In this document: positions 35,601 through 43,900 of the stretch, piece by piece
Position numbering within the stretch: the first letter of the stretch is position 1
Layout of the letters: every line of letters starts with the position of its first letter
Assembly: GCA_017443765.1 (NCBI GenBank)
Contig: JAFSYB010000032.1
Coordinates: 1 to 55,333, forward strand
Length of the DNA stretch: 55,333 nt
Source: Muribaculaceae bacterium
GTDB taxonomy: Bacteria > Bacteroidota > Bacteroidia > Bacteroidales > Muribaculaceae
Direction: 5' to 3'
Notes under the pieces: model-generated
The model's input: only the letters and a program-made list of their open reading frames with translations
Database searches by the model: none
Told to the model about the DNA's origin: nothing
Program-made: the position numbers and the translations under genes

Positions 35601-35896
35601 CCGGCTACTACAACTACGAGACGGCCAACTGGATTACCAAGGTCAACAGCCTGCGCCTGCGCACCATCTCGCTGAGCTACGCCCTGCCCAAGAGCCTGCT
35701 CGAGCGCACACGCGTGATCAAGGCTGCCTCGCTCACTGCCACGGCCAACAACCTGCTCCTGTTCACCAACTACGACGGTGATCCCGAAGTGGCTGCCAGC
35801 GGCTCGGGTGTGGGCGGCTCCAGCTCGGTGGGCATCGACTACTGCGGTGTACCCGCAACGGCCAGCTTCACCTTTGGCGTGAACTTGACTTTCTAA
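32651..35896 (+). CDS. SusC/RagA-family TonB-linked outer-membrane protein
   Basis: 1081 residues from the ATG at 32651. A GTG two codons earlier is less likely. A signal peptide is followed by the CarboxypepD_reg domain (about 38-115: [37 protein letters not shown]). Then comes the TonB-box-like [22 protein letters not shown], which defines the SusC family. The plug (about 140-260) shows [21 protein letters not shown] and [29 protein letters not shown]. A long barrel ends in [17 protein letters not shown]. It forms the gated importer half of a SusCD complex with the next gene, 36 bp downstream. No STN signalling domain is present, so it is unlikely to signal to an anti-sigma factor. No glycoside hydrolase, protease or regulator is adjacent, so the substrate cannot be inferred. 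Confidence 0.95.
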   Translation: [1081 protein letters not shown]

Positions 35897-35932
35897 TCAA
35901 TGAACACTCACATTTTTAACACATTTAAGAAG

Positions 35933-37807
35933 ATGAAAGTTTTCAATAAATTGATAATGGGCGTTGCTGCCATGGGCATGCTCTCGCTCATGTCCTGCAA
36001 CGACTGGCTGGATGTGAACGAGAACCCCAACTCGCCCACCAACACCCAGACGGAGTACCAGACGCGTCTGCCCTGGTGCCAGTTCTACCTGAACAGTGCC
36101 TACCAGTTCGCTGGCAGCCGCTCGATTTATGCCTGCGGTTGGCTCACCCAAACGAGCCGCGTGAACCGCGATGGTTGCTCGGCACAGTGGGAACCCACAG
36201 CCTCGCTCACCACCACCGCCTATCAGTGGTTCTTTGTGGGCAGTGCCGCCAACTACCCCGACCTCTACCGTCAGGCCGAGGCTGCCGGTGCCTACCACTA
36301 TATGGCCGCCGAGAAGTTTATGCACGCCTACGGCTACATGCTCATGACCGACTTGCATGGCGAGATGCCTTACACCGCGGCTCTGGGAGCCGTCGACAGC
36401 CCCTCCCCGGCCTATGACACCGGAAAGACCATCTTTTTGGGTTGTCTCAATGAGATTGATGAAGCCATCGAGTTGTTCCAAAAAACTCAGGAAGAGGGCG
36501 CCATGCCCCTCTCGGCTGGCGACAGCTGGGCAGGCGGTGACGTGAGCAAGTGGCTCAAAATGTGCTACCTGATGAAAGCTCGCTGGATTAACCACCTGAG
36601 CAAGAAAGCCAAGGGCAGCTACAAGGAGGGAAAGTATGACGAGGCCGAAATCCTCGCCTGCCTCGACAAGGCCCAGCAGAGCAACGCCGACAACGTGTGG
36701 ATCAACCACAACGACAACGGCGGTGCCACCCACGATGTGCTGGGTTGGGACGAGCCCGTCGACTATGCACCCCTGTTCTCGGTTCAGGGTATGAACAACA
36801 CCATCCGCGCCACCAAGCAGATGGTCGACAACCTGGAGAACTTCGCCGGCAGCGGCGTTGAGGATCCGCGCGCCGACAAGCTCCTGCCTTGGTGCCGCTC
36901 GCGCAAGAGCGCCGACAGCCCCGCCGAGCTCACCTGGAGCGCCGACGGCAAGTGGCGCCGCTCGCTGGGTGTGGATATGCACACCACCGTGCGCCAGCAG
37001 GGTGCTCCCTATGCCATGAGCTGGAACAACGCCACAAGCAGCTGGTACTGCAACACGACCAATACCGAGCGCCAGAACGACACCGTCTATGTTGTGTGGA
37101 AGAGTGGTGCGAAGGGCTACTATGCTACCGTGGACCTGCTCAACCGCTGGAACAAGAGCAACAACAACTCGGCAACCACGGCCATGTTCTACAACCGGCC
37201 GTCGAGCCCCGGCTATATCGCCATGTATCACGAGGCTTGCTTCATCCGCGCCGAGGTGCTCTTCAACCAGGGCAAGAAGGCCGAGGCCTATGACTGGTAC
37301 AAGAAGGGCGTGCAGGCCAGCATCGAGGCCATGAACGCCAAGTGCAACACCTGGTGCACCGAAGATGCCAGCCTCGCCGACTGCCCGGCATTTGCTCCCA
37401 TGGATCAGGCCAAAATTGACAATTTCCTTAACAATGGTATCGGCACCGCCGGTGACCTGACCCTGGGCAAAATCATGACCCAAAAGCAGATTGCTATGTT
37501 CTACAGTGGCGAGCTGTGGAACGATATGCGTCGCTACGACTACGACAGCAACATTTTCCTGAACTGGCAGATTCCGGCCGAGTACTACACCAACGCCGCT
37601 GCCCTGCGCGCTATTCCGCAAGGGAAGATGTGGCGCCGCTGGGCACAGTGCTCGCACGAGCAGAACTATAACGTGACGCAGTTGCAGGCCATAGGCTCGC
37701 AGGTGCCCGGTGCCGTCATGCAGGATGGCGACGGAAACCCCGTCACTTGGTTCAAGCACGATGCCGTGTGGTCCATCCCCGTGTGGTGGGACAGCACGCA
37801 GGAGTAA
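35933..37807 (+). CDS. SusD/RagB-family nutrient-binding lipoprotein
   Basis: 624 residues from the ATG at 35933. An in-frame ATG at 35900 would add 11 residues ahead of a normal lipoprotein signal. The lipobox ends at Cys22 (MLSLMSC), after which NDWLDVNENPNSPT is the typical SusD start. The all-helical body has the TPR-like features of the SusD-like_2 subgroup: EAAGAYHYMAAEKFMHAYGYMLMTDLHGEMPYTAAL, KTIFLGCLNEIDEAIELF, and the late QIAMFYSGELWNDMRRYDYD. It acts as the surface lid and ligand grabber on the SusC barrel encoded just upstream. A strong terminator follows 50 bp later, so susC-susD is a two-gene unit. Confidence 0.93.
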   Translation: MKVFNKLIMGVAAMGMLSLMSCNDWLDVNENPNSPTNTQTEYQTRLPWCQFYLNSAYQFAGSRSIYACGWLTQTSRVNRDGCSAQWEPTASLTTTAYQWFFVGSAANYPDLYRQAEAAGAYHYMAAEKFMHAYGYMLMTDLHGEMPYTAALGAVDSPSPAYDTGKTIFLGCLNEIDEAIELFQKTQEEGAMPLSAGDSWAGGDVSKWLKMCYLMKARWINHLSKKAKGSYKEGKYDEAEILACLDKAQQSNADNVWINHNDNGGATHDVLGWDEPVDYAPLFSVQGMNNTIRATKQMVDNLENFAGSGVEDPRADKLLPWCRSRKSADSPAELTWSADGKWRRSLGVDMHTTVRQQGAPYAMSWNNATSSWYCNTTNTERQNDTVYVVWKSGAKGYYATVDLLNRWNKSNNNSATTAMFYNRPSSPGYIAMYHEACFIRAEVLFNQGKKAEAYDWYKKGVQASIEAMNAKCNTWCTEDASLADCPAFAPMDQAKIDNFLNNGIGTAGDLTLGKIMTQKQIAMFYSGELWNDMRRYDYDSNIFLNWQIPAEYYTNAAALRAIPQGKMWRRWAQCSHEQNYNVTQLQAIGSQVPGAVMQDGDGNPVTWFKHDAVWSIPVWWDSTQE

Positions 37808-37858
37808 CCACCAGCCTGTTGCCACCCAGCGGCATGAACGCTGAGTGAGCAGTCACAT

Positions 37859-37896
37859 AATTCGGGCGACCCCATGTTTGCGGGGGCGCCCGAATT
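37859..37896 (+). terminator. Terminator of the susC/susD unit
   Basis: A 10-bp perfect outer stem (37859-37868 with 37887-37896) extends through a bulged cccc/gggg inner stem and is followed by gtttt. The rest of the 331-bp gap to 38138 holds the next promoter and AT-rich DNA. Confidence 0.8.
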
Positions 37897-38087
37897 GTTT
37901 TGGGTAGCAAACGCTTATTACTCAAATAATGCCATGATTTCCCGATTGTTTTGCATGGTTGCAATGCCATTGAACCCACCTTGTGGATAAGTGCCGGTGG
38001 CACGCTGCAAGGGGTAAAGGAATGTCAAAAAAGTTGGGGCGACACAAAAAAATAGTAAAAACGCACAGCGCTCTCGTTTTATTGTTG

Positions 38088-38095
38088 TAACTTTG
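38088..38095 (+). promoter_or_regulatory. -7 box of the lytic transglycosylase gene
   Basis: TAACTTTG, an exact match 43 nt before the ATG. No clear -33. The leader contains a small gttgtt/aacaac hairpin. Confidence 0.55.
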
Positions 38096-38138
38096 TTGTT
38101 CGTTCAACAACACTAACCCGAAAAAAACGCATCACGAT

Positions 38139-40127
38139 ATGAACCGCATCACGACTCTGCTGCTCATTGCTGCGGCGACTTTGAGCCTCATTGCCGCTCC
38201 GCGCACCAAGAATAACATTCTCACCATCAAGGAAAGCATCACCGATAACGACATCGTGTTTCCCGAAAGCTTCGAGACCAACACACACGAGCTGATGAAA
38301 AATTGGTATTTGCAGAACTACACCGTGCTTGATGCCGAGGTCGAGAACCGCGATGCTGGCGAGGTGAGCGATGCCGAGTACATCAAGCGCCTGCAGGCAA
38401 TGCCCACGATTATCGAGATGCCTTATAATCAGATAGTGCGCTCCTACATCGAGCGTTACATCAAACGCAACCGCACCCTGGTGGAGGAGATGCTGGGAAT
38501 GAGCTTGTATTACATGCCCATCTTCGAGCAGGCGCTCGAGCGCGAGGGGTTGCCTTTGGAGCTGAAGTATCTGCCCGTGATTGAGTCGGCCCTCGACCCC
38601 AACGCCGTCTCACGCGCCGGAGCAGCCGGCCTCTGGCAGTTTATGGTGGGCACTGGCAAGGGACTGGGCCTGGAGGTGAACACGCTTGTCGACGAGCGGC
38701 GCGACCCCTACAAGTCGAGCGAGAAAGCTGCCGCATTCCTCAAGGACCTCTACAGCATCTACGGCGACTGGTCGCTGGCCATCGCCGCCTACAACTGCGG
38801 CCCGGGAAACGTGAACAAGGCTCTGCGACGTGCCGGAGGTGAAAACAAGGATTTTTGGGAAATCTATGAATACCTGCCACATGAAACCCGTGGTTATGTA
38901 CCCGCTTTCATCGCCGCCAACTACGTGATGACCTATTTCAAGCACCACAACATCAGCGCGAGTCTGGCCAGCAAGCCGCTCATTACCGACACCGTGGGCA
39001 TTACTCGACGTGTGCACTTCAACCAAATCTCGCAGGTGCTCAATATGCCTGTCGAGGAAATCCGTGCCCTGAACCCGCAATACCGCCACGATGTGATTCC
39101 CGGCTCCAACGAGCGTAGCTACACCCTTGTGCTGCCCTCGCGACAAGTGTACAGCTACATCATGAGCGAGGACTCGATTGCCGCCTACCGCCCCGACATT
39201 TACGCCCAGCGTGCCACTGTGGAGCCAGGCGGAGGCGGCGAGAGTGTGGAAACTGGCGGCAGCAGCTCCGAACCCAGGATTGAAACCCACAAGGTGCGCC
39301 GTGGCGAGACCTATTCAGGCATCGCCGCGCAATATGGCATGGACCTTGACGACCTGCTTGCCCTCAACGGCCTCACTGGCGGCAAGGCGCGCCGTGGCCA
39401 AACCCTCAAGGTGCAGAACCGCAAGGCACAGCGCGAAGCTGGCGAAGCCGACGGCGATGGCATACGCGTGGTGCAGCACGATGAGAATGGCAACGAACTT
39501 GCCCAATCCGACCTCGAGCAGGAGAATGAGCAAATCGAGGAGGTGCGCCAAGTGGAGCAGGCTGCCCAAGACAGCCGCACTCACCGCCGGCAAGTGGACA
39601 CACCCGTGCCCCCGAAACCCAAAGCCAAAGCTGACGCGCCCACCAGCCACCCCACCTATACCCAACAGTCGCACAAGCGCAACGAACGCTATGCCGACAA
39701 CAAAAAGTCGGCCAACACAAGCCGGGAGAATACCTATAAGAAGTCGCACAGCAGCAGCAACAAAGACGAGGCCAAGCAGCGACGCCACAGCCGAAAGACC
39801 CAGGCCAAGCCCACCGAGTACAACGTGAAGAAGGGAGAGACCCTGAGCGAAATCTCGGAGCGCACCGGCGTGCCTGTGGCAACCATCAAGGAAGCCAACG
39901 ACCTCAAGGACGACCGCATTCGTGCCGGCGAGAGCCTCAAGCTCACGCCCCCTGCCAGCAGCAAGGGCAAGAAGGGCGGCAAGGGTACCAATGCTGCCAA
40001 GGGCGCAAAGGGTGCCAAAGCTGCAAAGGGAAGCAAGGCTTCCAAGGCCGACCAAAAAGGCAAAAGTACCTCAAAATCGAGCGGAAAAGGTGGCACGTCA
40101 AAGAGGAAAGGAAAAAAGGGCAAGTAA
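38139..40127 (+). CDS. mltD: MltD-like lytic transglycosylase with two LysM domains
   Basis: 662 residues. A signal peptide (LLLIAAATLSLIAA) precedes an SLT domain (about 115-290) with catalytic Glu149 in LPVIESALDPNAVSRAGAAGLWQFM and the AIAAYNCGPGNVNKAL motif. It cleaves the glycan strand of peptidoglycan, forming 1,6-anhydro ends. A LysM domain follows at about 387-432 (HKVRRGETYSGIAAQYGMD), then a polar linker (about 440-560), and a second LysM at about 567-610 (YNVKKGETLSEISERTGVP). The last ~50 residues are almost only Lys, Gly, Ser and Ala, a strongly basic tail that could hold the enzyme to acidic envelope polymers. No lipobox is seen, so it may be periplasmic rather than membrane-anchored. 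The RNase H gene starts 12 bp after it. Confidence 0.93.
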   Translation: MNRITTLLLIAAATLSLIAAPRTKNNILTIKESITDNDIVFPESFETNTHELMKNWYLQNYTVLDAEVENRDAGEVSDAEYIKRLQAMPTIIEMPYNQIVRSYIERYIKRNRTLVEEMLGMSLYYMPIFEQALEREGLPLELKYLPVIESALDPNAVSRAGAAGLWQFMVGTGKGLGLEVNTLVDERRDPYKSSEKAAAFLKDLYSIYGDWSLAIAAYNCGPGNVNKALRRAGGENKDFWEIYEYLPHETRGYVPAFIAANYVMTYFKHHNISASLASKPLITDTVGITRRVHFNQISQVLNMPVEEIRALNPQYRHDVIPGSNERSYTLVLPSRQVYSYIMSEDSIAAYRPDIYAQRATVEPGGGGESVETGGSSSEPRIETHKVRRGETYSGIAAQYGMDLDDLLALNGLTGGKARRGQTLKVQNRKAQREAGEADGDGIRVVQHDENGNELAQSDLEQENEQIEEVRQVEQAAQDSRTHRRQVDTPVPPKPKAKADAPTSHPTYTQQSHKRNERYADNKKSANTSRENTYKKSHSSSNKDEAKQRRHSRKTQAKPTEYNVKKGETLSEISERTGVPVATIKEANDLKDDRIRAGESLKLTPPASSKGKKGGKGTNAAKGAKGAKAAKGSKASKADQKGKSTSKSSGKGGTSKRKGKKGK

Positions 40128-40139
40128 CCCCTTAATGCC

Positions 40140-40784
40140 ATGAGCAGCTACAGAGGGAAGTGGTACGTGGTGTGGTGCGGTCGTGAGACTGGCGTGTGCG
40201 ACTCCTGGGCCGAGTGCGAGGCCCGCGTGAAAGGGTTTCCCGGAGCGCAGTACAAGTCGTTCAAGACCCAGGAAGAGGCCGTGCGGGCTTTCCGTGCCGG
40301 CAACGCCGACATGGGAATCCTGCGTGCCATAGCCCGGCAGCCAGCCTTGCACGTCAACTATGAGGCCATCCCCGAGATTGTGCGCGACAGCATTGCCGTT
40401 GATGGCGCGTGCAGCGGCAATCCGGGCGTGATGGAGTATCGCGGTGTGGACGTGATGACTGGTGCTGAATTGTTCCGGCAGGGACCCTTTGCCGATGCCA
40501 CCAACAACATTGGCGAGTTTCTGGCCCTGGTGCACGCATTGGCGTTTTTTCACAACACTGGCAACACCCACACGGCTATCTACAGCGACAGCCGCACCGG
40601 CATGGCTTGGGTGCGCGATCGCAAGTGCAAAACGCGTCTGGCACACACCGAAGCCAACGCCCGCCTATGGCCCATCATTGCGCGAGCCGAGGCTTGGCTG
40701 CAAAGTCACACCTGGCAGAACCGCATTATCAAATGGCAGACCGACCAATGGGGGGAGATTCCCGCCGACTTCGGCCGGAAATAA
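40140..40784 (+). CDS. rnhA: Viroplasmin-domain ribonuclease HI
   Basis: 214 residues. An N-terminal caulimovirus viroplasmin (RNase H1 N-terminal) domain of ~45 residues (KWYVVWCGRETGVCDSWAECEARVKGFPGAQYKSFKT) binds RNA/DNA hybrids. A linker leads to the RNase H fold, which degrades the RNA strand of hybrids. All four metal ligands are visible: Asp88 in AVDGACSGNPG, Glu126 in NNIGEFLALVHAL, Asp150 in IYSDSRTGMAW, and Asp210 near the C-terminus (PADFGRK). This arrangement is standard for Bacteroidales. It begins 12 bp after the mltD-like gene and is probably co-transcribed with it. Confidence 0.94.
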   Translation: MSSYRGKWYVVWCGRETGVCDSWAECEARVKGFPGAQYKSFKTQEEAVRAFRAGNADMGILRAIARQPALHVNYEAIPEIVRDSIAVDGACSGNPGVMEYRGVDVMTGAELFRQGPFADATNNIGEFLALVHALAFFHNTGNTHTAIYSDSRTGMAWVRDRKCKTRLAHTEANARLWPIIARAEAWLQSHTWQNRIIKWQTDQWGEIPADFGRK

Positions 40785-40925
40785 GCCTTTTCCAACACTT
40801 GTGGTGATAGAAGTCTTTAGCCCGTGCGCTTAGAACCTGAACGCCATTCATCTCGCAAGATTTGTGGTGCCGTTGGTGCCGTGTTTAGGTAGAGGCATTT
40901 CGGCTGTTCTAATGCGGGTCTATAG

Positions 40926-40969
40926 CGTATCGTGTGGGTTGTTCATCTTTGAACAACCCACACGATACG
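40926..40969. terminator. 20-bp perfect hairpin between convergent genes
   Basis: Arms 40926-40945 and 40950-40969 are perfectly complementary around a 4-nt loop (tctt). It lies between the 3' ends of rnhA (+) and the PorW-like gene (-), where it can stop transcription from both sides. The preceding 140 bp hold no gene I can see. Confidence 0.8.
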
Positions 40970-40985
40970 TTGCGGAGTCCTGATT

Positions 40986-43900
40986 TCAGATACGCTCGGT
41001 CTTGCTGCCGGCTGGGTCTGATTTGGGCTTGCCGGGTTCAAGGTCATCGAGGTCGGGCACGCTGGGCGTGGTCGGGGTTTTGCCCCCGCCCATCGCAGGC
41101 GGTGCAGTCGATGAGCCGCCGCCACTGCTGCCGGCTGATTTAGAGGTTGAGCCTTGACGCTTGCCCCTGGTTTCAGTACGGCTCTTGCCAGCTTCCCGGT
41201 CGCCAGCCGCTGAACTCGTTTCTTTGCCCTTGGCCTGCTGATCTTTCTTGCGCTGCTTGGCCTCCTCGGCTTTCTCCTTGGCCTGCTGCTTTTTCTGCTT
41301 GGCCTTCTCCTTGCGCTCGCGCTCCTTGGCTTTCTGGCGCTCCTTGCGCTCTTTCTCCTTGAGTTTGCGCTCCTGTTTCTTGAGTTTAGCCTTCTCCTTG
41401 CGCTCCTGCTCGCGGGCCTTGCGGGCCTCTTCCTGTTCGCGCTTCTTGTCCTTGATGGCCTGCTCGCGCGACTTGAGTTCGTTCTTCACCGAGTCGTTGC
41501 GGTGCTTGTAGCGGTTCTCGCGCATCTTCTGCGCATCGCGGTAAGCCCGGTCGCTGTCCTTTTGTGCCTGGCGTATGCTGTCCTGGCGCAGGCGTTCCTG
41601 CTGCTCCTGGAGCTTCTTGGCCTGCTTTTCGGCCTCGCGGCGTTCACGCTCGCGCTGCTTGGCCTCACGCTCGCGCTGCTTGGCCTCGTAACGGTCGCGC
41701 TGCTTCTCGCTGGCACCGCCCAAACGGTCCTCCTTCTTCACTTCGGGCTGCTTGGTTTCGGGCTGCTTGGTTTCGGGCTGCTTTGATGTGGTGCCGGCAG
41801 CTTGTGTGTCGGGGGAGGCGGGTGTTTCCTCGGCCTTGGGGGTGGTGGGAGCCTGGGTGTCGCCCGGCTTGCCTTCGACTTCACGCTGATCACCCTTCTC
41901 GTCCTCGTTGGTGTCGGCCTCCAGCTTCTCACCCTTGAGGTCTTTCGTGGAATCGCCAAGCTTTGGCTTCTTGCCCATCAAGTCTTCGATGGAGCCGGTC
42001 TCGGGCTTCTCGCCTTTCTCGTCCTCCTTGGAGCCGGCCTCGGGCTTCTCGCCTTTCTCGTCCTCCTTGGAGTCGGCCTCGGGCTTCTCGGCCTTTGCGT
42101 CCTCCTTGGAGCCAGCCTCGGGCTTCTCGGTCTTTGCATCCTCCTTGGAGCCAGCCTCGGGCTTCTCGGTCTTTACATCCTCTTTGGAGCCAGAATCAGG
42201 AAGCTTGGTTTTCACGTCATCTTTGGAGGCCGATTCTGATTCCATGGCTTTAGCGTCGGCTTTAGAGGTCGGTTCGGGCTTTTTGTCTTTGGCATCCTGT
42301 TTGGAGGCCGATTCAGATTTCTTGTCTTTGGTTTTCTCCTCACTTTGAGCTTTATCCTTGCCCTTGGCTGTGACTTGTTCCTCGTTTTTGTGCTCCAGGT
42401 AGTCGAAGTAGTCCTCGAAAGAGCGTCCCTCGTTGAGCAGGAGCTGGAAGTTGCTCTCGCTGATGAGCACCAGATGCACTTGTTCGGGAATGGCCATAGA
42501 CTCGTCCTGCTCAAAGAGCGTGCGGTAGTGCTTCACCTCGCCAAAGTTCTCAAAGCCTTTCACCACAAGCAACCCCAGCCGGCCAAAGGTCATCTGCTCC
42601 AAGTCGTAGTCCTTGACCTTGAAGGCGGTGAAGTTGTGCCGTGCCACCTCGTAGAGCAATTGGTTGGTGCTCACCGAGTCGGTGGGGTAGAGCAGGATAA
42701 ACACCTGCGGCTTGTCGTTGTCCTCGGCAAACGGGGTGAACTTGCGTTCCAGATCTTGTGCGGTGGTGTCGTTGCTCAATCGTGTGCTCCACACCATGCC
42801 GCGAGCGTTGCTGCCTCCGCCGGCGAGCTTGCGGCCGGCATTCAGGTTCTTCACAATGCCCGATGCCACGGGGGTGATGTCGGTTTCGGGGTAACGCTCG
42901 AGCATCTCCTTGATGACCTGCTTGAACTTGTCGTAGTTTCGCTCGGTGACGTAGCTCAGTGCGTCGATAAACATGAACTTTGGCATGATTTTCGACAGGG
43001 GGTACTTGCTCATCATCTCGGCGTAAGCTTCGTGCACGGCAGTGTTGTCGCCATCGAGGTAGCTGGCGTAGGCTGCCTCGTACATATTCTCCTGGTCGCG
43101 CATCATGTTCTTCAGGTTGTTGAAGTAGTCGGGGTCTTGCAATGCCTGGCCATAGTTCGACTCCTCGAACTCGCTGATGATGAGGTCGCGGTAGATGTTC
43201 GCCCGGTCCACTTGCCCGCTGCGCATATACATCAGGTACATATTATAATATGTGTCGAGACGGTAAGTGTTGTCTGGATAGTCGGCGAGCAGACGGTTGA
43301 ACTCGGCAGCGGCGGCATCAAAATCCTCAAGTTTGTCCTTGAGAATTACTCCCATGTTGTAGAGACCTTCCTGAATCACATCGTGTGCGGCCTGGATTTG
43401 CTCTTCGGTGCGCGGAATTTGCTTGAGGTAGAATTCCTCGTAGTGCGGGTCTTCGGCCCGCTTGAGAGCTTCCTTGTCCACAGCGGTGGTGTCGGTGGCA
43501 AGGCTGTCGCCGCTCTGTGCCAGTGCGGTGGAGTCGGTGGCAGCTGTCCCGCCGCCGTCCTCGTCGGCAAACGAGAAGGTGTTCTTGTTCCTGCGCCGCC
43601 AGTTGTCCTCGAGCTTGCGGTTACCCCAAGCCTGCTGGAAAGCCGTCTTGCCGGCGTTCACCGTGGCGGTGTTGTAGAAGTACCACGACTTGTCGTTGTT
43701 CATCTGGTAGGTTTGTGGCGCGTTGGCACCGCCAGATTGGTTGGGTTGCTGGTTGCCTTGGGCGTTCTGCTTGGCCAGATACTCCTCGCGCTGTGCGGCA
43801 TCGCGCTCCTCTTTCTCCTTTTTCTTGAGCTCGTCGATAATTTTTTTGATGACGGCTTTCACCTCTTCGTCGCTCATCTTCGACAGGCGCAGCAGCGAAT

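Noticed and set aside
35897..37825. 642-codon open frame on the minus strand
   Set aside because: Antisense shadow of the susD gene.
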